The notes under the pieces are model-generated. The model had not been told where the DNA came from. It made no database searches and saw only the letters and a program-made list of their open reading frames with translations. From contig DITK01000002.1 in the NCBI GenBank assembly GCA_002422785.1, positions 1-40,038 of the forward strand: 40,038 nucleotides of DNA. The letters are read 5' to 3'. The stretch comes from Francisellaceae bacterium UBA6186. Its GTDB lineage: Bacteria; Pseudomonadota; Gammaproteobacteria; UBA6186; Azoamicaceae. A program made the position numbers and the translations under genes. Shown piece by piece: positions 16,798 to 25,435 of the stretch; position 1 is the first letter of the stretch; each line of letters opens with the position of its first letter.

Positions 16798-17355
16798 CTA
16801 ACTACCAGGAGGCCTAAGTTTTGGTGGGGTATGTCTTGGCGGCGGTGCAACATATCGATGAACAGGAGCTTGTTTTGGCTGGATTTTAGGTTTCATTTGC
16901 AGACTTAATTGTTTACGTTCTTTTTCTTGTTGCTTTTTCTTTTTATCGGCTAATTTACTTTTTTGTTGGGAAGATAGTTGTGATACAGGTACCGCATCTA
17001 TTTCGCTTTCTGGTAACATTATTTGATCGGCTTTGCCACCCATATATGGTAATTCTGGATGAGCTTCTATCTCTAATTCTTGATTACCACCACCATCGTT
17101 ATCTAAACCGATCCCAGCATCATAATTTTTTTGTAAATCATGTTTTTTATTTAAGGCGTCTACCTGGTAACCTTTGGAACGCACCACAATTCTATTCAAT
17201 AAAGTAGCATTAGCTGCAAATTCAGCATTTTCTTCTATTTCCGATTTAGACAGATGGATCATATCGCCAGAAGTAGAGGTATCGTGAATATTAGCTATAG
17301 CTTTACTAGTAGCGATACTATTAAAAAATCCATGATTATTTGTGTTTGCACTCAT
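16798..17355 (-). CDS. Hypothetical proline-rich protein paired with the ankyrin gene
   Basis: Not recognised. It has 185 residues, no signal peptide and no membrane helix. The N-terminal half is polar and rich in Asn, Ala and Asp; the middle carries a GLDNDGGG stretch; residues about 128-150 are a Lys/Gln/Glu-rich helix-like run (SSQQKSKLADKKKKQQEKERK); the tail is strongly basic and proline-rich (APPPRHTPPKLRPPGS). It looks largely disordered. It precedes the ankyrin gene by eight bases and shares its strand, so the two form a likely operon. A basic, disordered C-terminus is compatible with a secretion signal or an adaptor role, but neither can be shown. Confidence 0.6.
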   Translation of the reverse strand: MSANTNNHGFFNSIATSKAIANIHDTSTSGDMIHLSKSEIEENAEFAANATLLNRIVVRSKGYQVDALNKKHDLQKNYDAGIGLDNDGGGNQELEIEAHPELPYMGGKADQIMLPESEIDAVPVSQLSSQQKSKLADKKKKQQEKERKQLSLQMKPKIQPKQAPVHRYVAPPPRHTPPKLRPPGS

Positions 17356-17419
17356 TTTGATCCTAAAATTGCAATATTTATATTTAATTATAAGCTATAA
17401 CATTTTTAGTTGCTGGTAG

Positions 17420-18694
17420 CTAATTGTATTTTATCTCAACACAATGAGTTTCTTTTAACATAAATAATGTAGCTAACGACACAACCAAACAAATAGGTAT
17501 ACTTACCAGGGCTACTTGATAATCATAATAAGAAAAAACCTGTTCACCGTTACCGGCAATAACTACGTCTGTTGCAATTACATCCAAAATTTTACCAATT
17601 ATCCACTGCAATCCTGCACCACCGAAAGTATTAATAGTATTGATAAAACCAATCGCAGTACCTGACAATTGGCGATCATTACTTTCTTTGGTTACAGCAA
17701 AGGCCAAAATAAAGCCACTGGAAAAAAATCCCAACAAAAACATTAGTATACCTATGGTGGTAACAGATATATTTTGCATATAAATCAACATTATACTAAC
17801 TATTAATGTCAAGATATTAGCAATATACATAGGCAAATTTCGCACGCCTAAATAGTCAGAAATAAAACCATAAATTGGTCCACCAAAAACCCAGCCTATA
17901 AAGATTAATGATACTAAAAATCCCGATAATTCTCTGCTTAAACCGTGCCCTTCTACTAGATATGGTATCCCCCATAAACAGCCAAAAGCTAATGTTGGTA
18001 CAAACATAAGGCCAGCATAAATAGATGCTACCCATACTTGACGAGAGGCAAGAACTTTTTTCAATCCTTCTAATGCTGGAATGCTGGTTAATTCTTCTGG
18101 ATGCTCGGTATTTAATGTTGTTGGAGGAAAATCTCTTATAATTGTCCACATAAACATACTTAAAATAAATGCGATTAATGCACCAGTATACATAGCATGA
18201 CGCCAAGTAAATATCTGAACAATATAGCTTACTGTAGCCAAACCAAAAGCTGCACCAAACATACCAATAGAAACCATTAATCCAACAAAAAAAGCAAACT
18301 TATTGGCAGGGAACCAGACGGATGCAATTTTAGAACAACCAACTACCGCAAAAGATGCTCCAATTCCAATTAAAATTCTACCAATTTGTGCAACTTCTAT
18401 ACTATTGGACGATGCAAAACAAAAACTTCCTATAGCACACAATATGCTTGCACTAGTAAGTAGTTTTCTAGGGCCAATTTTATCCATTAATATACCTGCC
18501 GGAATTTGCATTAAGCCGTATGCCCACAAATAACAAGAAGATAACACCCCCAAGTCTGCTGCAGACAAATGAAATATTGCTGATAATTCTGGCTTCATTA
18601 CCGATGGCGATACATTTAATAAATTATCAAAAAAATAAAATATGGTAGCTAAAAACCAGATAACTATGCCACGTATAAATATATTATGATTCAT
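17420..18694 (-). CDS. Major facilitator superfamily transporter
   Basis: Inner-membrane secondary transporter, 424 residues with about 12 predicted helices. The N-terminal half has the MFS motif GILMDKIGPRKLL between helices 2 and 3 and the RILIGIGASFAVVGCSKIASVWFP stretch of helix 4-5. The second half has a motif-A repeat, GPIYGFISDYLGVRNLP. Similar carriers are common in intracellular gammaproteobacteria, where some import host amino acids or nucleosides, but the substrate cannot be told from sequence. It starts 17 bases after the Sel1 gene ends and may be its operon mate. Confidence 0.85.
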   Translation of the reverse strand: MNHNIFIRGIVIWFLATIFYFFDNLLNVSPSVMKPELSAIFHLSAADLGVLSSCYLWAYGLMQIPAGILMDKIGPRKLLTSASILCAIGSFCFASSNSIEVAQIGRILIGIGASFAVVGCSKIASVWFPANKFAFFVGLMVSIGMFGAAFGLATVSYIVQIFTWRHAMYTGALIAFILSMFMWTIIRDFPPTTLNTEHPEELTSIPALEGLKKVLASRQVWVASIYAGLMFVPTLAFGCLWGIPYLVEGHGLSRELSGFLVSLIFIGWVFGGPIYGFISDYLGVRNLPMYIANILTLIVSIMLIYMQNISVTTIGILMFLLGFFSSGFILAFAVTKESNDRQLSGTAIGFINTINTFGGAGLQWIIGKILDVIATDVVIAGNGEQVFSYYDYQVALVSIPICLVVSLATLFMLKETHCVEIKYN

Positions 18695-18711
18695 ATAATT
18701 ATTACCAAACC

Positions 18712-20526
18712 TTAAAATTCTTGATTAACAGATAAATTGTATCGATCTCTATAACGCTGCACTAACAATACTGCCCTATTTCTGGCCTCAGGTTCTAGCT
18801 TGTTAATTAATATGTTCATTAATTCTGGATTAGATTCGTAACCACCATCATTAAGTGCAATATGTAGCCAACCATAAGCCTTAACAGCATTTACAGGAGT
18901 GCCGGTACCTTGTAAAAGCATTAAAGCCAAACTATATTGAGCTGGAGTGTAACCGTTGATAGCGGCTTTTTTCATAAAATTGTAGGCAACTTTTGGGTTT
19001 TTTGATTTTTTATGGACATCACTTTGTAATAATAATCCCAAACTATATTGAGCATAGCTATAACCTTGATCAGCAGCTTTTTGGTACCAACTAATAGCTT
19101 GTTGATAATCTTGTGTAACCCCAAGTCCGTCAGCATATAATTCAGCTAATTTTGTCTGGGCTTTAGCCAATCCTTCATTTGCTGCTAACAAATACCACTT
19201 AGCAGCTTTAGAGTAATTTTTTTTAAATCCGAAGCCGGTTTCATAATTTTTCGCAACATCAAATTTTGCTAATAGTTGATCTTGTTTTTGCTCTACAACA
19301 TTATACCAATGAACACTAAGTGGTAAATTTTGTGTAACTCCTAACCCCTCGGCATAAAAAATACTTAATAATAACCCCGAATAAGTGTCGCCAGCTTTGG
19401 CAGCCGTAATGTACAAGTCTATTGCTTTATATAAATCAGGCGTTATGCCTTTGCCTGAAAAATACAAATCGGCAAGTCTTGCTAATGCTTTAGGAAAATT
19501 ATTTTTAACAGCTTTACCGTACCAATCACTTGCCAATTGAACATTTTTTGGCACACCTAAACCTTTTCTATATATCTCACCCAAGTGATATTCAGCAATC
19601 ATATTACCCATATTTGCGGCTTTAGTAAAAAAATCTATGGCCACTAAATAATTTTGTGTTACTGATTGTCCATGCAAATACAACAACCCTAGCCTTAATA
19701 AAGCTGGGGAGAAATTTTTAGATGCCGCTTGTTCATAATATTCTAAAGCCAAACTAATATTATCTAGGTGATGCATATAATGATCACCAACAGCCACCAT
19801 GGCATCTACATCACCTTCTTTGGCAGCTTTTTTTAAGGAAGATAAAACAGATGTAATTTTCTCAGAATATTTATTTTGATCTATTAAGTCATTGGTAACT
19901 AACCTAATTATTTGATATTCAGCTTCAAGGGAACCCATTCCGGCCGCTCTAACGTACCAACTCATAGATTTATTATAATCAGGATGCATACCATACCAGC
20001 CACGATAAATCTCTCCTAACGACAACATGGCCTTAATATTACCTACAGTTGCTGCCTTTTGATACCACTCTATTGCTTTGTTTAAATTATAAGGTTCACC
20101 TATCCCGTCCCGATACATATTACCCATTCGCCACATAGCAACTGGTGACCCATTAATTGCGGCTTTCCTAAACCACTGCATGGCTATTGTTGGATTTTGC
20201 TCGGTGCCGATACCATTTAAGTACATTTCTGCGACCCTAATGGTCGCATGAATATCATTTAATTTTGCTAAATGTTCAAACATACGAAGTGCTATCGATT
20301 GTTCTTCTGAGGTTGATGCCTCTAAATAATAATTTTCAGCCTCCATGGTGGGGGAAATTTTTTGTTCTATTGGAAAATTTTTAGATGCTGCTATTGGTTT
20401 AGAGGATTTTGTAGTTTTTGATGACTTGTTGGATTGGCAAAAAAATTTACCAAAATCTAACATGCAACTAGATAACAAGCTACTTGCTATAAGGATAATT
20501 AAAAATTTATAGGTTATGCGGTTCAT
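18712..20526 (-). CDS. Sel1-repeat lipoprotein
   Basis: 604-residue exported lipoprotein. The signal sequence ends in a lipobox, LLSSC (Cys21), so the mature protein should be anchored in a membrane. After a Ser/Lys-rich linker, about a dozen Sel1-type repeats of roughly 36 residues run from about 75 to 580, with the consensus A...LG.LY..G.GV..N...A..WY.KAA..G. Sel1 proteins are protein-interaction scaffolds, and in Legionella (EnhC, LpnE) they take part in host entry or peptidoglycan interaction. The start overlaps the stop of the GtrA-like gene by four bases. Confidence 0.85.
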   Translation of the reverse strand: MNRITYKFLIILIASSLLSSCMLDFGKFFCQSNKSSKTTKSSKPIAASKNFPIEQKISPTMEAENYYLEASTSEEQSIALRMFEHLAKLNDIHATIRVAEMYLNGIGTEQNPTIAMQWFRKAAINGSPVAMWRMGNMYRDGIGEPYNLNKAIEWYQKAATVGNIKAMLSLGEIYRGWYGMHPDYNKSMSWYVRAAGMGSLEAEYQIIRLVTNDLIDQNKYSEKITSVLSSLKKAAKEGDVDAMVAVGDHYMHHLDNISLALEYYEQAASKNFSPALLRLGLLYLHGQSVTQNYLVAIDFFTKAANMGNMIAEYHLGEIYRKGLGVPKNVQLASDWYGKAVKNNFPKALARLADLYFSGKGITPDLYKAIDLYITAAKAGDTYSGLLLSIFYAEGLGVTQNLPLSVHWYNVVEQKQDQLLAKFDVAKNYETGFGFKKNYSKAAKWYLLAANEGLAKAQTKLAELYADGLGVTQDYQQAISWYQKAADQGYSYAQYSLGLLLQSDVHKKSKNPKVAYNFMKKAAINGYTPAQYSLALMLLQGTGTPVNAVKAYGWLHIALNDGGYESNPELMNILINKLEPEARNRAVLLVQRYRDRYNLSVNQEF

Positions 20527-20951
20527 TTTTTTAAAAACACTATTTTTTTCATAAATAAATAACTAAAGTTCATAGACAAAGCCGTTGCTAAAATGACAGC
20601 TAATATTGGATATTGCCAAAATATTGTCCAACTTTCAATCAATATAATATAACTAGATAAATTAATTATAAAGCTCAATAAACTACCAAATATATATCGT
20701 TTATACTCAAACAACGGCCTATTAATAGAAGGACCGAACGTGTAACTACGATGCAATACCCAAGATACCGTTATCGAACAACTTGCTGATATAACTCTAG
20801 CTATGGTTGGAGCAAATTTAAACCCATATATAAGTAAGTATAATAAAGCAGCATCTAGTAAAAATAATAACCCACCAACTAAGCAAAATCTGGCAAAACT
20901 AAATCTAGTGATTTTTTTAAAATTTTGTTTTAACGTAATCCACCTATACAA
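20523..20951 (-). CDS. GtrA-like membrane protein
   Basis: Small integral membrane protein, 142 residues with four predicted helices, matching the GtrA family. Members are proposed flippases or accessory proteins for polyprenyl-linked sugars. Signatures are FARFCLVGGLLFLLDAALLYLL at the first helix, WVLHRSYTFG in the loop before helix 3, and a final FSYLFMKKIVF. It is coupled to the Sel1 lipoprotein gene by a four-base overlap. No glycosyltransferase lies next to it. Confidence 0.8.
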   Translation of the reverse strand: MYRWITLKQNFKKITRFSFARFCLVGGLLFLLDAALLYLLIYGFKFAPTIARVISASCSITVSWVLHRSYTFGPSINRPLFEYKRYIFGSLLSFIINLSSYIILIESWTIFWQYPILAVILATALSMNFSYLFMKKIVFLKK

Positions 20952-21041
20952 CTATTAATTTAATTCTAATGTTGCTAATATTAGTTTTTGATTGTACTAA
21001 AAAATAAAAATATAATCGACTATTAAAAGCATGGAGTGCGC

Positions 21042-21070
21042 TTGCTTTATAAATAAATAGTGCTTAATAT
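21042..21070 (+). promoter_or_regulatory. Candidate sigma-70 promoter of the small basic peptide gene
   Basis: TTGCTT (21042-21047) and TAATAT (21065-21070) are separated by 17 bases, and the ATG lies 45 bases further on. The boxes match the consensus only in part, so the call is tentative; the presence of a gene with its own terminator just downstream requires some promoter in this stretch. Confidence 0.35.
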
Positions 21071-21114
21071 AGTCAATTGTAGTAATAAATTAACAATTTT
21101 TAGGAGCGATTCTA

Positions 21115-21183
21115 ATGGCTAAAACTCAAGATAAAGGTAAAGATGGTAAAAACAAAGGTAAGGGTGGTAAAGGTAAAAAATAA
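21115..21183 (+). CDS. 22-residue Lys/Gly-rich peptide
   Basis: A tiny gene encoding MAKTQDKGKDGKNKGKGGKG followed by KK, about half lysine and a third glycine. Support comes from context: a strong ribosome site (TAGGAG) at the right distance, a candidate promoter upstream, and a near-perfect terminator 30 bases after the stop, which together make a monocistronic unit. No family is recognised. The composition suggests binding to nucleic acid or another polyanion, or a highly basic toxin-like or antimicrobial peptide. It could also be a short leader. It is flanked by minus-strand genes on both sides. Confidence 0.6.
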   Translation: MAKTQDKGKDGKNKGKGGKGKK

Positions 21184-21212
21184 TAAATAATTTATTATTT
21201 TTTAAATTACCT

Positions 21213-21248
21213 AAAATTCCCCAGATTTAATCAAATTTGGGGAATTTT
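21213..21248 (+). terminator. Rho-independent terminator after the small peptide gene
   Basis: A long stem, AAATTCCCCA / TGGGGAATTT, continues inward with mostly A-U pairs to a four-base loop and is followed by T5. It ends the 22-residue peptide transcript and, being roughly symmetrical, may also stop the convergent phosphatase gene that ends at 21263. Confidence 0.88.
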
Positions 21249-21262
21249 TGTTTGCGTTATAA

Positions 21263-21964
21263 TTATTTTCTCTGAATAGTTAGTATCACTATGTCGTCTA
21301 CAATTGGCGTACTATACGTCAAATTCAATTTTTGTAAAATTCCGTCAATCTCAACTTTTGCGCCGGAAACTAAATTTAATAATTGATTATCCTTACTTTC
21401 TTTATCCTCACTTAGCATTAAAAATCTCATAATACCATCAGAAAAAAACACTATCGAACTATTCCCAGGTATAGATATATTAAAGCGTTCAAAAGTAGCA
21501 TTAGGTAATATACCTAATGGGTAACCTTTACCAAATAAATATTTAGCATCAAATTTAGCATCAACAAAAATAGGATTTGGATAATATCCAGCGATAGTGT
21601 AATCCAAGGTGTTATTTTTTAAATCCAAAATACCATATACTAAAGTTACATATTTACCTAATTTTCCAGTATAAATTTCCGCATTAATGTTGTTAACTAT
21701 CGCTGCCGGATCTAAAACACAATTTTCTTTTTGTTCCAAACATGCAAAGCAGTGTTTATTTATTAATCCTTGTAATTGATGCATCACAGCAATTGAAGCA
21801 TCCCCTGTTCCTGCTACGTCTGCTAAATATAATCCATATTGAAATTCACCAATCTTAAAAAAATCAATAATGTCACAACTATCATATACTGATTGCATCA
21901 CACCATAACTAACTAAATAATCACCGATTATTCTCTTATTGTGGCTATATTGCTGAGTACTCAT
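21263..21964 (-). CDS. Stand-alone SpoIIE/RsbU-type PP2C phosphatase
   Basis: Serine/threonine phosphatase domain of the SpoIIE family, 233 residues with no sensor domain. Metal-binding aspartates are visible in CDIIDFFKIGE (Asp31/Asp34), YLADVAGTGD (Asp49), VFFSDGIM and the final VDDIVIL. Family strands TLVYGILDLKNNTLDYTIAGYYPNPIF and YPLGILPNATFERF are present. In partner-switching systems such enzymes dephosphorylate an anti-anti-sigma (STAS) protein, but no STAS or anti-sigma gene lies in the window. With no input domain, it may be controlled by another protein or by expression. Confidence 0.82.
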   Translation of the reverse strand: MSTQQYSHNKRIIGDYLVSYGVMQSVYDSCDIIDFFKIGEFQYGLYLADVAGTGDASIAVMHQLQGLINKHCFACLEQKENCVLDPAAIVNNINAEIYTGKLGKYVTLVYGILDLKNNTLDYTIAGYYPNPIFVDAKFDAKYLFGKGYPLGILPNATFERFNISIPGNSSIVFFSDGIMRFLMLSEDKESKDNQLLNLVSGAKVEIDGILQKLNLTYSTPIVDDIVILTIQRK

Positions 21965-22073
21965 GGTTCTGATGTATCCCCGTTAATAAATATAAATAAA
22001 TCACTTGAAAATTTTTAATTGACAAAAAAAATCTATAATAACAATATCATAAGTAAACTATAGGGATTTTTTC

Positions 22074-23339
22074 ATGGTTAGCAAGGACAAGGCTGTTCTA
22101 TCATCTATATTATTATGCATGATTTTCATAAATCATGCTGAGTCATCTAATCAATACAAAACTATCACGGCAGCCCTAGAACATGGCGATCCTTCTATAA
22201 ATTTTAGAGCTCGTCAAGAATATGCTGCTCAAAAACAGCTAACTAGTGCTCAAGCATACACCATAAAAAGCCAATTAGGTTACCAAAGTGCTAGTTTTTA
22301 TCAGCATAACCTATCACTAGAAATGGTAAATGTGACAAGTCTCTTTGGACAAAAATATAATCCTAATGCCGACCCATTAAAAAAACCTAATTATACAATA
22401 ATTAGCGACCCCAAAGGCACCGGCATTACTAAAGCTAATATTTATTCCGAATACCTACCAAATACTGACATCATTTTGGGAAGACAATTTTTATCATTAG
22501 ATAATTCTAGAATGGTCGGCAACGATACTTTTAGACAATTTCCTACTAGTTTCGATGCTATAACAATTAAAAATAATTTTTTAGATGATTTCGAAATTTT
22601 CTACAGTTTTGTTAGTCATATTAATACTTCTAAAAATAATAGCTTAAATAGTGATGGCCGACGTAAATTGCTGGCTAATCTTGTTAACGTAACTTGGCAA
22701 AATTTTACTTACGGGAAGATAGTTGCATATATTTATCATAATAAAGATTTAACCACTTTAAGTAACTCAAATACTACTTTTGGCACACGAGTGACTTCAG
22801 ATCAGACTTTCAAACAAATATTTAACTTTGATTATGAACTAGAAACTGCGGTACAAAAAAACAATTGTAACAATTTAAATAAATACTCTGCATTATATTT
22901 AAACATGGCCGCCTGGAAAGATAGTGAGCAATTATTTAAAAATTGGCTACTTACTGGTAAAATTGGCTATGAATTGTTAGGAAGTCATGATACGAATAAT
23001 CCCGGATATTCTTTTATTTTTCCCCTAGGTACTTTACATGGTTTTAATGGATTAGCAGAAGGCTACAGCACCACACCAGTACGTGGGCTAAAAGACTATT
23101 ATGCTAGCATAAATGCTGAATATTTAGAGTGTTTGAATTTAACTGGAGCAATACATATTTTTCAATTCGCTAAAGGTTCGCACGATCAATATGCAGGTGC
23201 TGAAACAGACTTGAGTGTATCTTTTAACATAACAAAAAATTTAATTGGCGAATTGGTTTTCGCTAAATTAAACGCAAAGAATCATTCAACTAAGTCTGTT
23301 AATAGAATTTCTGGATCAGTAAGCTACTCAGTTATGTAA
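22074..23339 (+). CDS. Outer-membrane porin, alginate-export/OprD-like
   Basis: Probable beta-barrel channel, 421 residues. A signal peptide (about 1-24, ending near HAES) is followed by alternating amphipathic strands. The block NIYSEYLPNTDIILGRQFLSLDNSRMVGNDTFRQFPTSFDAITIKN matches the alginate-export/OprD-like pattern in which LGRQ, a VG...RQ turn and FDA recur. The C-terminal strand ends SGSVSYSVM, with Met rather than the usual aromatic residue. The start has an AGGGA ribosome site. It stands alone between a divergent phosphatase and a convergent gene. The substrate is unknown. Confidence 0.72.
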   Translation: MVSKDKAVLSSILLCMIFINHAESSNQYKTITAALEHGDPSINFRARQEYAAQKQLTSAQAYTIKSQLGYQSASFYQHNLSLEMVNVTSLFGQKYNPNADPLKKPNYTIISDPKGTGITKANIYSEYLPNTDIILGRQFLSLDNSRMVGNDTFRQFPTSFDAITIKNNFLDDFEIFYSFVSHINTSKNNSLNSDGRRKLLANLVNVTWQNFTYGKIVAYIYHNKDLTTLSNSNTTFGTRVTSDQTFKQIFNFDYELETAVQKNNCNNLNKYSALYLNMAAWKDSEQLFKNWLLTGKIGYELLGSHDTNNPGYSFIFPLGTLHGFNGLAEGYSTTPVRGLKDYYASINAEYLECLNLTGAIHIFQFAKGSHDQYAGAETDLSVSFNITKNLIGELVFAKLNAKNHSTKSVNRISGSVSYSVM

Positions 23340-23353
23340 TATGATACTAGTGG

Positions 23354-24595
23354 TTAATCTATATAAACTAAATCATGTAAAAATTTAATTTCTTTAGATA
23401 TATAATGAGGCAAATCTCCATCTATCCCTGAGTATGATAAGGTCATATATTCATCGTATTCTGATAAACATTTTTTTGCATACGCACTTTTGGGGTTGGT
23501 TACTACACATTCTTTTAAATATAGATCTGCTACAGAAATATTATCGTGATAATTAAGTGCCCTATCACATAATGAGGACCAATATAATAACGCCGGAATT
23601 TCTTCTTTTTTGGGATTGGTATATAAATAATCATTTAAATAACCAGATAACATTAAATAAAACATTTGATCTGATTTAGGTATAATAAATGACGAAGGTA
23701 AAGTTTCTGATTCATGAAAGTATTCACTAATATATTTTTTTAATTCATTAAAAGTTAAAACTTTTTTAATCTTAACCGATTTACCAAAAGTATCTTCGAC
23801 TAATTCTAATCCTTTTAACCATTCAGTTATATAAATATTGATATATTCTGGGAAAATAAATTTTTTTTGATAATTTTGTAATACATCAAAGGCAAGCCCT
23901 GGATTTTTATATCCGTGCAAATAAATTGCCAAAATTCTTTCCAAGGAAGTTTGTATATTTTGAGCAACATTCCCTTTATTTGCTTGGTTAATATTCTTAT
24001 TTATAAAAGTTTCGTAGGTTACTAATGCTTGTTTATAATTTCTAAACATGTAATAGAATTCTGCAAGATCAAATTCAGAAACAAATAAACTCTTATTAAT
24101 TGTTGGCAGCTTTTTATGAAGATATTCATCCCTGTTATAATAAGAAATGCACGCAGCCGGCAAACTTTTCAATAAATATCTGGCATAAACATATTCAGAA
24201 TTAGCGAAAGCTTTTTTTGCAGCTTTTATATGCCTAGATAAGACGGAAGAAGAAATGTTAAAAGTAATTGGAGCAATATCACTATGCTCTTTTAACTCTA
24301 CAAATAAATTATTTAATTTATCAAGATTATTACCGATAATATCTTTATTTTTTATATCATTAAATTGCTGTTCATCTAAAACTAATGGCAACAAGTCCTG
24401 CATAATTGAAAATAATAACAAAGTATTTTTTTCTGATGAATACTGCGCAGCAGTTTCTTGCTTAGAATAAACACTAAATAAACATGTGTTAAATATTAAC
24501 AAACATAGGAATATATAATGCCGCCTAACAGTTAACATGTTAAATATTACCAGACCTTTTATAAAACAACCGCATAAACTAATTTTATTTGCCAT
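23354..24595 (-). CDS. Hypothetical exported TPR-like protein
   Basis: Not recognised. The frame starts at 24595, but the ATG at 24538 (codon 20) gives a better signal peptide (basic start, then FLCLLIFNTCLFS) and is the likelier start; neither has a convincing ribosome site. The mature part, about 370 residues, is mostly alpha-helical with TPR-like pairs, for example SEFDLAEFYYMFRNYKQALVTYETFI and LAIYLHGYKNPGLAFDVLQNYQKKF. It is probably periplasmic. It follows mlaA by about 50 bases on the same strand and might share its transcript. Confidence 0.6.
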   Translation of the reverse strand: MANKISLCGCFIKGLVIFNMLTVRRHYIFLCLLIFNTCLFSVYSKQETAAQYSSEKNTLLLFSIMQDLLPLVLDEQQFNDIKNKDIIGNNLDKLNNLFVELKEHSDIAPITFNISSSVLSRHIKAAKKAFANSEYVYARYLLKSLPAACISYYNRDEYLHKKLPTINKSLFVSEFDLAEFYYMFRNYKQALVTYETFINKNINQANKGNVAQNIQTSLERILAIYLHGYKNPGLAFDVLQNYQKKFIFPEYINIYITEWLKGLELVEDTFGKSVKIKKVLTFNELKKYISEYFHESETLPSSFIIPKSDQMFYLMLSGYLNDYLYTNPKKEEIPALLYWSSLCDRALNYHDNISVADLYLKECVVTNPKSAYAKKCLSEYDEYMTLSYSGIDGDLPHYISKEIKFLHDLVYID

Positions 24596-24643
24596 AATCT
24601 ATTGAAATACTTATAAAATAAATGCCATAGCAAAGCAAGAGGA

Positions 24644-25354
24644 TTATTCTGGTGGTTCTGACAACATTTTGTTATTTACTGTATCACTAATAGTATATTC
24701 ACGATGTTGCAAATAAGCATCTCTAACTAATGTATACTCATCAACCCCAGCTGCTGTAATCAACGATTCTGTTTCCTGCAATTCAGATCTACGATTTACA
24801 ACATAAGAAAATTCGTAACAATTACGCCATTTAGGCTTTAAATAATAAGGAACCGTGATAAATGCATTACCAACAAACCCAACACCGTCTCTTACTGTAG
24901 TAGGACCAACAATTGGTAAAACTAAATAATGAGAGTCTTGGTAACCCCAAACCGCTAAAGTTTTGCCAAAATCTTCTTTTGCATGCTTTATTTTAGCTTT
25001 GCTAGCAATATCAAATAAACCACCTACACCTAAAGTCGAGTTAATAGTAAACCTAGCAGTACTGTCTGCTGCTTGTTTATATTTTGTTTGCAATAAGCTA
25101 TTAATAATCGTCGGTATTTCATTTAAATTACCAAAAAAATTACTAATTAACTTTCTTATAGCTTCCGGGATAATTTTGTCATAAATTTTGCTAGTAGGAT
25201 TAATGTATAACGCATCTATAGTTTTATTTAATTTATAAAATCCCCTATTTAATGGCTCCAAAGGATCATTTGGTTTAGCAACATACTTATTAGATGAACA
25301 AGCCGACAAAAAAACCACAGCCATCACTGCAGACATTTTTAAATGTTTTATCAT
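24644..25354 (-). CDS. mlaA: Phospholipid-trafficking lipoprotein MlaA (VacJ)
   Basis: Outer-membrane lipoprotein that removes phospholipids from the outer leaflet and passes them to the Mla pathway, helping keep outer-membrane asymmetry. The signal ends in a lipobox, LSAC. The body shows the family blocks DPLEPLNRGFYKLNKTID, INSTLGVGGLFDIASKA, KEDFGKTLAVWGYQDSHYLVLPIVGPTTVRDGVG and a late EYTLVRDAYLQHR. The length of 236 residues is normal. The rest of the Mla system is not in the window. The minor-pilin-like genes lie upstream on the same strand, 81 bases away. Confidence 0.94.
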   Translation of the reverse strand: MIKHLKMSAVMAVVFLSACSSNKYVAKPNDPLEPLNRGFYKLNKTIDALYINPTSKIYDKIIPEAIRKLISNFFGNLNEIPTIINSLLQTKYKQAADSTARFTINSTLGVGGLFDIASKAKIKHAKEDFGKTLAVWGYQDSHYLVLPIVGPTTVRDGVGFVGNAFITVPYYLKPKWRNCYEFSYVVNRRSELQETESLITAAGVDEYTLVRDAYLQHREYTISDTVNNKMLSEPPE

Positions 25355-25435
25355 GTTCCATAACCATTATTAATTTCATTTTATACACTGTACAGCATAA
25401 AAGTTTTTTGTAGTTTGTAAAGTATATTATTTGAA

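Noticed and set aside
22019..22039. TTGACA and TATAAT boxes upstream of the porin gene
   Set aside because: Each box is a perfect consensus, but they are only nine bases apart, so they cannot form one sigma-70 promoter. One may belong to a different promoter.
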